Assembly: GCA_025201345.1 (NCBI GenBank)
Contig: JAIXMG010000018.1
Coordinates: forward strand, 496,001 to 560,000
DNA: 64,000 nucleotides
Reading direction: 5' to 3'
Source: Thamnidium elegans
Taxonomy: Eukaryota; Mucoromycota; Mucoromycetes; Mucorales; Mucoraceae
Each line of letters opens with the position of its first letter. Position 1 is the stretch's first letter. This document shows positions 1-11,116 of this stretch, piece after piece. The position numbers and the translations under genes were made by a program. The notes under the pieces were generated by a model. The model searched no databases. It was not told the origin of the DNA and worked only from the letters and a program-made list of their open reading frames with translations.

Positions 1-937
1 ATTCGTTTCCTGAAAAAAAGGGGAGTGTTTAGTTTCTATAGTAACCACACAATGATTTTTTTTTATTATTATTACCTTGACAACTAAAACCTATAATTAT
101 TATTTTTTAAAGAGTATAAACAAAACGTCATTTCATGATAGATAATCTTCTTTCTTACCCGACTTGGCAATATCAAATGCCAAACGGCCTAACCCTGCGC
201 CAGGTACCAAAACACGAATTGCGCCTCTATTTTTTTATGTGAGATTATTTTTTTAAAAAATCGACGTCTTTTTTTTTTTTTTTTTTTTTACCTATCTTCA
301 TATGAAACATCTTTATAGATCTCGTTTAATTCGTTGATAATGGGACTATATGTTACTTTACGTTCACATTCTCCCTTAATATGACACAAAATTTATTTTA
401 CTAATCACACACTAAACAAAAACTAAAATAAACACATACCTCTTTTGACCAATCTCTAACAAATTGTCTCAATGTACTTTTTACTTTATCCATATCTGCA
501 GCAGGAACAATGGGCTTTTTTTTCCCGAAGTTAAAAAAAATAGAAAAATAACGCGTCTTTTTTTTAAAAAAAAAAAGTACACTTACAGGTTCAGACATCA
601 TAACACTTTGATTACCAAGAAAATCACTTGCATTTTTAACGATATTTCCCAACATAATCATATTTTCTTCAATACATTGGTCTACACGGTTGATTTTTTC
701 CAAGTAACCAGGTATTAAATCCTTATGGTGTTGTGCGAGTGAATGGTAGTCGCGTCGTCTTCTGTGATTGTGAGTTTGTGCATGACGTTTGTAGTATGCA
801 AAGGCCGACATGACTTTTATAAGATGGTGTTGTTCTGAATGAGCAAGGTTTTCTGAACCATAAACATGGTCCGAGTCATGAACATGGTCATGGCCATGTT
901 CATGACCATGTATTGTGTCTTGATGACTATGCTCCAT
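1..937 (-). CDS. CARNMT1: Carnosine N-methyltransferase (N2227 family), 5' part, cut by the left edge
   Basis: An S-adenosylmethionine-dependent methyltransferase of the CARNMT1 / yeast YNL092W family, which methylates the histidine imidazole of carnosine-like substrates. Exons on the minus strand: 937-587, 514-440, 374-292, 226-159, 90-76 and 9-1 (continuing outside). All junctions are GT/AG and keep phase. Family landmarks are the helical N-terminal region (ALxxFxYYKRHA-like), DMDKVKSTLRQFVRDWSKE, the SAM-binding VLVPGAGLGRLAFDIA and FSCQGNE. The first 25 residues form an unusual His/Asp-rich leader with HGHEHGHDHVH. The 15-nt exon at 90-76 is needed to join the SAM motif to the NE motif. 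The C-terminal half is missing only because the window ends. Identification is strong; the start is the only ATG upstream of the conserved region in this frame. Confidence 0.93.
76..90 (-). other. 15-nt micro-exon of the carnosine N-methyltransferase gene
   Basis: The reverse strand reads TATAG, then 15 coding bases, then GTAATA. Translated across its junctions it gives G-F-S-C-Q-G, matching the conserved GYACQGNEWS-like stretch that follows the SAM motif in CARNMT1. Phase is kept on both sides (phase 1 in, phase 1 out). Confidence 0.85.
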
Positions 938-2337
938 AATTTATTATTTTAAAAAGAGAAAATCGGACACAATACTACCCCCGCTTTGATGGACCTAAAA
1001 AAAAAAAATCACGCTTTGGTTAAGCCAATTATAGTACAGTATAACATAGTTACGCAAAAAATGGGGTTTTGACATGTGGAGAGGTTAAACACACTAACGT
1101 GAGTTCAACATGGAACACTCTCTATGTTTAAAAATATTTTCTTTTCTAAACAGGAGACATGTTTTTGTAACTAAATCAAAAGAGAGTGATAGACCATTAC
1201 AAAAGCAAATATGTCAATTAGGGAAGAAAACAAAACAAAAACAAAAAAAAGGGGAATGAAGAAATTCGGATGTATGGAATATTGTGTACTGTCAGTGAGT
1301 TGCCCTTTGTATATATTACTCACATACACATATGTATTTTTGAAACTAACTTTTTATTATTTAGCTTGTTTAACAGAAACCCCATTCACCATATGGAATT
1401 AAAGCCATGCTAAAACCGCATGTAAAAAGTTCGGTATAAATAGCATAAATAGTAATTGTATTACCGTTATCTTTTCTTTTTATACGCTCTTTCTGTCAAA
1501 AAAAAACTTATTTCAAGGATTCTTTATACATGTACCCCGCAAGTTCTATTCTTGGCTAACCCGAACCCTTTTTTCTCGATCAAAAGAGTAATATGTATTA
1601 ATGCGCGGCACGTTAAAAAGAAAGTATTAACAGAGATCCCGATCAATTTATAATCGCATGCTGCTGTCAATATAATATTCAAAGTGTTGTACAAAATAAA
1701 ATCGGACCGAATGAACGCGTTGAAAGCTTTATAATTATCTTGGTTCCCGATTCTTTAAGGACCTATATAATGGGGGACGTAAAATGGTGTACCATTATTT
1801 TAGTTCGGGGTCGTATAGATACACAAAAAAAAGTATGTTTTTAGTCATCGAGAATAACCTTGACAGAGAATGCAAAAATATACATGCTTCTAAAAGGAGA
1901 CGACAATTTACGCGTAATTTGGTTTCGTCACTATATCACTGTAAAAACAAATCCCTGTTTTCAGCCTGAAAAAGTTTAAATGACTGAATCTACCACTTGT
2001 CACACAGATGGCGAGATTATAATTCAAGAACGGAGGAAAAAGCACGATTGTTTATGCCCTAAAATGTGATGATTAAGAATCTATATAGGTGTACCTATGC
2101 AATGCGTATAAAATAGGTACTGTCTTTTTAAATATACAAAATCTAAAAATAATCTTGTATCAGAATATGCCTCTCTTGTTTATTTATTTCTTCAAAGCAT
2201 ATTAAGAACAAAATGTGACGCAAAAGAAAAAGAAAAAAAGTAGAGGCATGGTGTTTAATTATCTTGCATAAGTTTATACACGCTCTCTCCCTTCCCTTTT
2301 TATTGCCGTAAAACAGGATATATGTATTTTGCTTAAA

Positions 2338-2385
<48 letters not shown>

Positions 2386-3706
2386 GCATAATATGGTCAT
2401 TTTGACAACTATAAACTGTCCCTGTAATAAAAAATTAAGGGTTTTTTTTTTTTGCATGAATTAAACGTCATGAAATGTAATTCTTTTTTTTACCTTTTAT
2501 ACACACAGCAAAAAGTACTGCGACAGGTACCAGGACACGGACTAAAACGATGTGATGTATTTATTTACTTTTTTTTCATTTACCTATTTCTAGTGTTATC
2601 ACACATCTCGAGCATATATAAAAAAAAAAGTACTAAAAAGAGAGAGAAATAGAGAGACAGAGAGATCATCAGTTTACGTTCACAAGATTGTGTACTCAGT
2701 CAAATCATTTCTATTTATGCATATAGTGTCATATACTTGTTTGGACCAATCCTTTATGACTTTTTTTATTTTATAAAAAAAAAAAGAGTTCATTTGACTC
2801 TTTTGTATATATAAAAGGGGGCTGCTCTATTGTTTATATGTAAATACTTAGATTCTTTTATATATCATGGGGCTCATAAATGACTAGATTTTTTGAAAAA
2901 TAAAATATTTAAATCAAAACCTTTTTATTAAATGAATATAGGAGTGTTCGTTCTATGGCGTACAAAAAAAAGTTTTTTTGAAATGTGCCGGAACATATAA
3001 TTACTTTAAATTTTTTTTTTCGATGCACTTGTTTATCTTTTTGTGACGATACAAATTTCGTTATCTTGGTAAGGATTTCTATCTGGTTCAATATTTCTTG
3101 TTTTTAACAAGTAAAAAGAGTGTTTGAGGTTTTATTTAAACCAAGCCACGGTAAGGGGGGAGGAGGAGAAGAGTGGTTTTTTTTTTCTGATGAGTGCTCC
3201 CAAACGTAATAATATAAAAAAGATAAGAGATGCAGGCATCATGCAAATATCCTTTTTTTTATTATAAAACCATCCATAATAACAAGTGTATTTTTTTTTC
3301 TCTAGTCTGTCTTATTATTTTATTATTATTTCGTTATGTGGCGATTTAGATAGAATATAAAAAAAAAAACCATCTTTTCACATGTCAAAATAAGCATAAT
3401 TTTTTTTTCAGCACAGTTTTTATTATTTTTTTGGGGGTGATGTGGAACATCATATGAAATATCATCATGATGAATAAAATCTATTGCGAAACAAATACAA
3501 AATTTTCGTTAGGGAGGATGTGGACCGATCCATACAAAAGTGTTGACAATAAGGAATTCTTGATTCAAAAGTCCGATACTGGCACTGGCGCGTGATATAA
3601 CAACCTATTTTATCAAAAAAAAACCTATTTAACTCTTGCTTTTTCTTTTTTCTCTTTCTCTCTCTTTTTGTATACTTTTTTTTTCTTCTCTCTTTAACTT
3701 ATAAAA
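938..3706. other. Intergenic region, 2.8 kb, no supported gene
   Basis: AT-rich DNA between the divergently oriented methyltransferase (minus) and the 3707 gene (plus). It holds short chance ORFs of 60-66 codons only, an (AT)n tract followed by a T run (2341-2387), and many short A or T runs. I found no tRNA B-box pair, no family-like peptide and no convincing exon. The last 100 bases (about 3620-3700) are a pyrimidine-rich tract directly ahead of the next start codon, as seen before many genes in this window. Confidence 0.6.
2341..2387. repeat. (AT)15 microsatellite followed by a T run
   Basis: Thirty bases of perfect AT dinucleotide repeat run directly into about 17 T residues. It is a simple repeat in intergenic DNA with no sign of function. 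Confidence 0.9.
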
Positions 3707-4525
3707 ATGTCTGTTCTTAATGTATGTACAACAGAAATCGATAAAGAACTTATGAGTCGTCGTTATCGTAACTCAATTTCATCAGCACCGGATGCAAAAA
3801 TGTCTTCTCTTTATCGTCGTTTTTATTATACAACCAGTACCACCTCAGATTCCTATGATAATTACAGCTCCTATACATCCTCATCAAGAAATTCTTCTAT
3901 TGAAGTCTTGTTCTCAAGATTATTAGATGCTCTTATATTTACCTCTGCTATAGCATTCACAGCCTATAGTTATTTAACTGGTACACTTGCACAACCCATG
4001 GTTGAAGCACCAAAGCCAAATAGTCTGTACAGAAATAGACATAGTCACAGTGAAGGTAGTTATATCAGACCTCAACATGATCCTATTGAAGATTCTAAAA
4101 GAAGAAGAACTCAAGAATGGGCCGAACAACTTATTATGCCACATCCTAGTCAGAGTAGTAGTCATAGTAATCATGGTAACCATGGTCACCATAGTTGTCC
4201 AACCAGCAAAAAAAGATCTTGTTCTACAACTTTATTATTAGATAGTAAAAAGGTAAATAATACAAAAAATTAATACACACACACAAGGTTTGAACTTTTT
4301 CCCTTTTTTATATAATTTTAGGTTCAACCGCTTTCACGAGATAATAATAATAATAATAATAGTATGAAACGCGAAAAGAAAAGAACTCAATCATTACCAG
4401 TAAATAAACCCGTTGCTGAAAAAGAAGATGAAGCCCTATTAAGGATGGAAGAAAAGCTTCAGTCTCTTATCCAACAAGGTCAAGATGCTCTTTCAAGTCC
4501 CGTTGGATATAATGACTTGCAATAA
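3707..4525 (+). CDS. Unidentified small single-pass membrane protein, 249 aa
   Basis: Two exons, 3707-4252 and 4322-4525, joined by a 69-nt GT-AG intron in phase 0. I do not recognise the family. The N-terminal 60 residues are rich in Ser/Tyr/Arg. One hydrophobic segment of about 22 residues (around 67-89, LLDALIFTSAIAFTAYSYL) is a likely membrane helix or anchor. It is followed by a basic/His-rich stretch (SHSNHGNHGHHSC) and a Lys/Arg-rich patch. Exon 2 encodes an Asn run from an AAT repeat and ends in a predicted helix with Glu/Gln (LRMEEKLQSLIQQGQDAL). Splicing extends the protein by 67 residues beyond the unspliced stop. It could be a peroxisomal, mitochondrial or ER tail-type membrane protein; location cannot be inferred. 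Confidence 0.7.
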
Positions 4526-4995
4526 AAGACTTTCTCTCTCCCATTTTTTTTATACATATTCCACACACAAAAAAAAACCTTTTTTTTTTTTTTTCCACAT
4601 ATTATAATCACCCTTTTTTTTTGTATATTTTTTTTTTAAACTTTTTTTCTAGATTTGTATTATGTATAGCTCCCCCCCTCCTTTCATATCATCTTTTTTT
4701 TCTTTTTTTTTTTATATTAAAAAAAACGAAATACACAACTCCTTTCCGTTTACCATGCTTGTTTTTTCTGAAATAAATGAGTTTTAAATAATACATTTGA
4801 AACTCCTGAAAACGAAGGCATTTACCTTTCTATTAAACGCAGTAAAAACGGTTATCATTAACTCTAAAAGTTTGGGAAACGCCAAGCAAGTTTCTAAACG
4901 ATCAGGTAAGGGGAACTCTAAAGGTTAAAAAGATGAGTAATGTGATTAAAAAAAAAGGCCCAAGCCAGACAATGGTAAGGTTTTGGTGAAACACT

Positions 4996-5029
<34 letters not shown>

Positions 5030-5504
5030 GATGTTACAAAATAATCCTATTATTAAAAGGCATGCCGGATTTATAAAATATGTCGTAATAGGTACCCTAG
5101 AAACGTACCCACTTTTTTTTTTATAATTATAACAAAGATCTTCAGCTTAGTTATCCTATATTGGTATAAAAAGCATTTAGGTAGTTAATCTTCTTTTTTT
5201 TTTTTTTATCTGCTGCCCGGAGCGGCTTGGACATATTCACATGTCTGAATAACCTGAACTAGAAAAAAAAAACTCTACTTTTTTCATGTATTCACCAGAA
5301 ATACGTAATCTATCTCTTCTAACCTTTTCGAAAGTAATGCTGGGTGCACACATTTTCAAACCACAATACCCGTGACTGTTACAACAATAAAAAAACTTTC
5401 TCCGGGTAGGAGATTATAATATTTTCTAGAAAATATGTACAAGGATGTAAAAAAAACAACAGGTAATCCTTTATTGTTTTTTTTCCCACCTTTTTAAAAG
5501 TAAA
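4526..5504. other. Intergenic region, about 1 kb, nothing recognisable
   Basis: It lies between two plus-strand genes. The first 200 bases are T-rich and probably include the 3' UTR of the upstream gene. A perfect A run of about 30 bases lies at 4998-5027. No coding pattern, RNA gene or mobile element was seen. Confidence 0.6.
4998..5027. repeat. Poly(A) tract, about 30 nt
   Basis: An uninterrupted A run in the spacer ahead of the HIBCH gene. Comparable tracts recur at 13159-13189 and 45838-45866 (A) and 21549-21579 (T). They are typical of the AT-biased spacers in this window. Confidence 0.9.
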
Positions 5505-7384
5505 ATGAGTCGTATCCTTTTAAGACAATTAAATATTACCGAGAAAAGATCTGTTTCTCTCTTGAATTTTAATTCTAAGAGAGCTCTTACTTTACCTGCT
5601 CGTATCAATATGTCAGCCAATAGACGTTTAACTCAAACCAAAAATTTGCTTGCTCCTGTCAATATCAAGAAGGTAAAAACAAAAAAAAAGTATAAAAAGT
5701 AACCAGTACACGATATTCACACACTATTTCCTTCTTCTTAGATGTCTACTGCTTCCACTAACGCTTCCGGCTTGGAAGCTGCTCAAGTACGTATTTTTTT
5801 TATACATATATGATATATAAAAACTAAAAAACACACTATCACTTATAGACTGAAATTATTCCCAAAAGCAACTTGGCAGTTCGTGAACTTGTCTTGAACC
5901 GTCCTTCAAAGTTAAACGCTTTAAACCTTTCCATGGTTCGTGCCATGACACCTGAACTTCAAGTAAGTTATTCTAGGCACTAAAAAAAAATTACACGCTA
6001 GTTTTAACAAGTCTACTCATTTAGGCGTGGGAAAAATCCGATTTAGCTAAAATCATCTTACTCAAGAGTTGTGGTGGAAAAGGTTTTTGCGCAGGGGGTG
6101 ATGTAAAGAGTAGGTTTTTTTTTTAATATAGTATGTTATACGTATATATTACTAACTCGCTTAATTCCTTTTTTTTTTCTAAAAAAAATAGCTGTTGTTG
6201 ATTTAGCTGATGCTAAAGATCCTAACGCCACGAAATTCTTTGAAGAAGAATATCAATTGGATCATTTAATCGCTACACTTGATACACCTTTCGTTTCTAT
6301 TATGGATGGTATTACCAGTAAGTATAAGAGAGAAGAAAAGAGAGAGAGAGAGAAAAGTTATATCACAAAGGGTTAACATTTCTTTTTCTTTAATAAAAAA
6401 GTGGGTGGTGGTGTTGGATTATCTGTACATGCTCCTTTCCGTATCGCTACCGAAAAAACCATGTTTGCTATGCCCGAAACTGCCATTGGCTTCTTGCCTG
6501 AAGTCGGCGGATCTTTCTTCTTGTCTCGTTTAGACGGTCAAATCGGTACTTATCTTGGATTGACCGGTAAGCGTTTGAAGGGAACCGATGTCCTTTATTC
6601 TGGTGTTGCCACTCATTACGTACCTTCATCTCGTCTTGCCGCTCTCGAATCTCGTTTATCCGAATTAGATAACGCCACACACGACATGGTTAACAGCGCC
6701 ATTGAAGAATTCTCAGCAGAATTGGAAAACGAACCCACCTTTAGTTTAACTGGTGAAACTCGTGCCGCCATCGATCGTTGTTTCAAGTATGACACCATGG
6801 CCGAAATTATGACTGCTCTTACCAAGGAGCCTGAGACCGCTTGGACCAAAGAAACCATCGCTGCATTAAATAAGATGTCACCTACCTCTCTCAAGGTCAC
6901 TTTACAACAACTTCGTAACGGAGCCACTTTAAGTTTAGCTCAATGTTTCAAGATGGAATATCATCTTGTTCAAAAGTTCTTGCAAGCACATGACTTTAAG
7001 GAAGGCGTTACAGCTACTTTAGTCACCAAGCAAAAGCCTAACTGGCAACCCAACTCACTTGATAAAGTAGACGATATCAAGATCAAGCAACAATATTTCG
7101 ACTCACCTTCTCCTCAACGTTTAGAATTATTATCCAACCGTGATTATAAGAATTATCCCCATCGTAAATATATGCTTCCTTCGGAAGAAGATATTAAGCG
7201 TGTTGTAACTGGTGAAGCTGCTGATGTTGGAAACTATGCTTTAAACCGTCAACAAGTTATTGATCATTTGGTTCGTGAACGTCAAGGTAAACAAGGATTA
7301 AAGCAAAAGGTTGAAGAAGTTTTAGAACGTAAAACAATTGAAAACAAAAAGGATGAAGATAAGAGCTTAAAGTGGGTCTATTAA
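5505..7384 (+). CDS. HIBCH: 3-hydroxyisobutyryl-CoA hydrolase, mitochondrial
   Basis: It hydrolyses 3-hydroxyisobutyryl-CoA in valine catabolism (yeast Ehd3, human HIBCH). Six exons: 5505-5672, 5742-5786, 5849-5962, 6025-6109, 6192-6317 and 6402-7384, all GT-AG and in phase, giving 506 aa (yeast Ehd3 about 500). The first about 50 residues are basic and Ser/Leu-rich without acidic runs, as expected for a mitochondrial presequence. Crotonase-fold landmarks are LNRPSKLNALN, the oxyanion motif GKGFCAGGDVK, MGGGVGLSVHAPFRIATEKT, and PETAIGFLPEVGGSFFLSRL with the hydrolase-type Glu and the glycine loop. A second ATG opens exon 2 (MSTASTNASG) and could give a cytosolic form if exon 1 were skipped, but that is only a possibility. 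Family assignment is firm. Confidence 0.95.
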
Positions 7385-7390
7385 AAAAAA

Positions 7391-7427
7391 TGATGATGAC
7401 GATGATGATGATGATGATGATGATGAT
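7391..7427. repeat. (GAT)n microsatellite in the HIBCH 3' flank
   Basis: A TGATGATGA-type trinucleotide repeat begins 7 bases after the HIBCH stop. A TTA repeat follows at about 7450-7477, just before the convergent gene's stop codon at 7490. Confidence 0.85.
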
Positions 7428-7489
7428 ATATATATAAAATACTGTTTATTTTATTATTATTATTATTATTATTATTCTCTTTCTCTTTC

Positions 7490-8829
7490 TTAAGGATGAT
7501 TGACAATTTCTTGTACCATTTCTAAAATATCTTTTCCTTCATATCCTAATAAACGTGCAGCACCAATTAAGGCACTTAAACTTTTCATAAATAATCCTTT
7601 ACCTATCGCTTGCTCCTGTTCAGTTGCAGCAAGTTTATGCACAGGAGATTGTGTACCTGATTCAGGGTAGGCACCTGGAATTAAGTTGTTTTCATTGTTA
7701 ATAATTTCTTCGGAACTACTTGCACTTTGGTTATTATTTGAGTTATTGGCCCTTAATCTTGAGACAGCTTTAGGTAAAGGGTTAATGGCCTGTACCCGGT
7801 TGTTTCTTAAAGATTGAGCGCCAGGAAGTGTATTTTGTAACATGTGTGTTAACTCGGATAAAGCGGCTGTATGTGCATCCATTAGATTGGGTACACTAGG
7901 TACTGTAAACAATGGGTTATATGATTGGTCATATTCCTCATCTAATTCATCTTGATTACGGCCTTCTTCTCTTAAAGCACTAGCAGGTTGTAAAATTCGA
8001 CCAGGACGTTCATCTTCTAATCCAGGTGTTAAAGTTCCAGGGTCCTTACTCCATCTATTATAGTATTCATCGTCTGAATCTTCTGATTCTTTCAGGTCGG
8101 CACGGAGTGGGTGAGGACGATTATCTTTTTGATCGCGACTTGATCCTTCATCAGAAGACCAATCTCCCCAATAATCTTCGGGTGCTTCCTTAGCTCTTAT
8201 ACTCTACACACACACATACACATTATATGTAAAAATTTAATAACAACAATAAAAATAAATAAATAAAAAACACTTACATCAGGTGTACCAGGAGTTTGAT
8301 CACCAGCTGTAAAAATACGTTTGTGACGAGTTACTTTTGTTAAAAAGACACGTTCAGCATCTTCAACAGTTCTTGACCAATTTTCAAAAACGTCCAACCA
8401 CTCCTCTTCAGTCAACTCCTTTGTATTATGATACTTTATATCGGATATCTCACCACTTCCTTCTTCCAAAATCAATACGACCACAAAGTGATGGGTGTCT
8501 AATTCGGCAAATTCAATCATGGCATGCAATGTATCGGCATCCAGTCTTTTGAAATAAACAGGCTTTTGATAGATCTCATCGGCAACGGAACCACCACTGG
8601 CCCAGAGTGACTCAATCATGTTGGGACAAGTGTCATCTTGCCACTGAACAACTGTATCCCAATCTCTAGACTTTGGGTCGGCTGTGCCGAGCACGGTCAT
8701 ACGGGTACGAAGGAGTTTCGAAGCAATAGGGATGAGTCCTGCATAATTATGGGCTTGTCGCTCTTCAAGCGCAGTATAGGCCAAGGAACGAACGATGTTT
8801 TCGTTTGCGTAATCGTCAATTGCTTCCAT
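7490..8829 (-). CDS. Unidentified conserved-looking protein with an EDYWGDWSSDE motif, 421 aa
   Basis: Two exons on the minus strand, 8829-8278 and 8203-7490, with a 74-nt GT-AG intron in phase 0. The family is not recognised. The N-terminal about 185 residues look globular: helical (ENIVRSLAYTALEERQAHNYAG), with a central alternating hydrophobic stretch (HHFVVVLILEEGSGEI) and an acidic helix (TEEEWLDVFENWSRTVEDAERV). The splice joins PGTPD to a tail with EAPEDYWGDWSSDEG, then a long acidic/Ser/Asn-rich linker, ending in a short hydrophobic helix (LFMKSLSALIGAARLLGYE). No signal peptide or membrane segment is seen. It is convergent with HIBCH, with 105 bases between the two stops. Confidence 0.75.
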
Positions 8830-9806
8830 TTGTTATGCAATAATAAAGGGTAAAAGTGTGTGTTTTAAGAAGAGAAAAAAAAGGGAGGGGGGGAATATTT
8901 TTATACTGGTTTGAAAAAATGAGGTGGTTTTACATCCAAAATACTTGCACTCCGCGCCAAATGTGCGTATGACAGTTGTGGATTTGAACTCTAATTGTTT
9001 TATAAGGTTATTTAGTCTCTTCTTTTACTTTTATTACAACCGGTAACTTTTTTCTATTAACAATATATATATATATTTTAAGCCTATAGTGTTTACGATT
9101 TCTTTTTTTTAAAAAAAAATTCCCAAGAGTAATAATGGACTGTATTACTCTAAGAGCATCCCCCAAGGTAGTACTAGATTGAGTTACCAAAAAAGGTAGT
9201 TTAACTTTTCTTGGGTAATTTATAGTTACATTTTTTTCCTTATCAACAATAGTCCTAAAGATATTAATAACACATATTTTAAGAAAGAAGATGTATCTTT
9301 AGATTCTAAATAATCATTATCAACCTTCATTTTGAGCAACAATTTTGTTGCTTTGGCTAAAAAATATATCCTCCATTTGAGCAAAGCATTTTTTTTTTTC
9401 AGGAAGGATCTTGATACACATTCTATTTTGTCTATTCACGTTAATTTCGTAAAAAGGACTTGTTGCATGAATTAAATAATATAAATGTATGTAGAAACAA
9501 GTCCTTCTTTTATTAGCGTATAAACACGAGTGAGATAAAATAGACCTCCATTTTATCGTAGCCCGCTATTTATTCCTTTCTATTTTATCGACCTTTTTTT
9601 TTTCTTTCTCTTTTTAATAATAAATTCGTATACAGCATAACAAGAATCTTTTTATATAGTATGTATACATCTTTCTAAAGGAGCTTTCATGTGATATGGT
9701 AGTGTCGGTGCAAACGGATACTGTGAATCGACCATGTGGATAGACAGTGTATTGACAATTCCCTAAAATAGAGTGCGACTGGATTCTTTCTTTTCTTTAA
9801 AACAAT
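8830..9806. other. Intergenic region, no supported gene; contains a hairpin
   Basis: Upstream flank of the minus-strand 8829 gene. ORFs are short and look like noise. The only structure seen is the inverted repeat at 9454-9506. No tRNA, rRNA or transposase peptide was recognised. Confidence 0.55.
9454..9506. repeat. Inverted repeat, perfect 11-bp arms (hairpin)
   Basis: AAGGACTTGTT at 9454-9464 is matched by its exact complement AACAAGTCCTT at 9496-9506, leaving a 31-nt AT-rich loop. It lies in a spacer with no gene within 600 bp on the left. It could be a transcribed hairpin, a remnant of a mobile element end, or chance. Confidence 0.5.
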
Positions 9807-10690
9807 ATGCCAAAGACGACATCACAAGTAAGAGTCTTAGGCCTATCATCAGATTGTATATCTAAAGGTCGATTGAAACAAGCCTTATAAGACGAAAGTA
9901 ACTTTTCTTTTGCTGATATCTTCAAAGGGAATGAAAACACGACAAATAGTCACTACAGTGATTTGTTGATTTTGCTGTCTAATAAAAAAACAAAGCAAAA
10001 AATTGATTCATTTAGTTGGAAAAGCGAAGTCAAAGTTTGAGGCAGAAACTTACATTTAAACTCGTCTATTTAGTTGACTCAATTTCTTTTGTAGAAACGT
10101 AAGAAGAACAGCGAACAGTCAGAATTCCCAAAAGACTGTCGTTCATACAAGATCGATAGAAGTAGAGATAGCATGCAAGACACGATACAAGAAAGACGGA
10201 ACGAAACGGTCTTAAGATTAAATAATATCACCTGTCAAAGTATAGAAACACTTGCTCAAAGGGTACGGCAAAAATATTATTAACAGTGCAATCCCATACA
10301 GTAGCGGCTATATTTAAGGATGGCCGAAATCTCAAAGAAATTCATCCTTAAATCAAATAATGGTAATATCCTACCAAACATTGAACTTATAGCCTATGCT
10401 AATAACTACCGTCTGTCATTCTAAACCGACAACTATCTCAATAGGAAGTATATTATATCAAGTCGGTTTTAAGCAATCTTTCGATCCAGTTTTAAACGAT
10501 GATACTGGTTTTATAGAAACAGTCGTTCTACATCTGTAAGTATGGTGTTCTTTAATCAAAACTAAAAGACTTATTTTTAACTTTTATTAATATAGTCTTG
10601 ACTTGATGTCATACCCATCGGAAGGAACATTGCAAACACTGAATACAGAGACTGTTTGCGTGATCAGGTTGGCGAGAATACTGGATCTGT
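9807..10690 (+). pseudogene. Exon-like remains of an unidentified gene, probably decayed
   Basis: An ATG at 9807 gives MPKTTSQ followed by a good donor (GTAAGA). A clean acceptor at 10093-10094 opens a frame (from 10095) rich in charged residues (RRNETVLRLNNITCQSIETL), which reads on through stops at about 10281 (TAA) and 10302 (TAG) into SKKFILKSNNGNILPNIEL. A further exon-like block follows the TTATAG at about 10385-10390, contains SILYQVGFKQSFDPVL and ends at a consensus donor GTAAGTATG. After an intron ending AATATAG the frame continues as LLDLMSYPSEGTLQTLN to a stop near 10680. Splice signals and codon content look genic, but in-frame stops suggest decay. I cannot name the family. Confidence 0.35.
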
Positions 10691-11116
10691 AGGTGAAGTA
10701 TGTCGATTTGTGATCAAATGCAAAGATAAGTTGTTTGCGAGCTGTTAGTTACTTCTGTTCGAGGCGTAGTTTGTTCTTCGTAAAATGATTTAACTGAGCT
10801 TTCTTTGAATAAAATTTGAGTGAAGGAGGATTTAAATAATGTAAATGTTCGTGACAAGATACTCTGGTGGTTACAAAGCGGTTGTTTGCTGGTGAAAGTA
10901 ATAAGGAACGTAACTAGGATGTTGAACTTGGCTGTGCCTATGACTAATTTCTTTACCGAATGCTCACCCTGTTTTTCTTCTTTACACTATTAAAACCAAA
11001 AAAAAAAAAAAAAAAAAAAAAAAAGTAGCTCGATATCTGCACGGCATTACAGCGATAACTGCCATGAACATGCTCTCTATGTAAGGTAAGAATCCCCTAA
11101 ATATATTTGCAACCTT
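10691..11116. other. Intergenic region, nothing recognised
   Basis: Follows the exon-like remains. It includes an A run near 11000-11023. No ORF of note. Confidence 0.5.

Noticed and set aside
1211..1969. Three plus-strand ORFs of 61-65 codons
   Set aside because: Composition follows A/T-rich noise (Lys, Tyr, Phe, Asn), with no family match, no splice partners and no neighbouring exons.
3974..4192. Minus-strand ORF of 72 codons with Met/Thr repeats
   Set aside because: Shadow of the plus-strand gene at 3707; the Met-Thr pattern is the complement of His/Asn-coding repeats.
6616..6927. Minus-strand ORF of 103 codons inside HIBCH
   Set aside because: It lies wholly antisense to a well-conserved HIBCH exon.
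8950..9010. Possible tRNA B-box (GGATTTGAACTC, reverse)
   Set aside because: The flanking bases cannot form a 5-bp T stem and no A-box or acceptor stem is found at the right distance.
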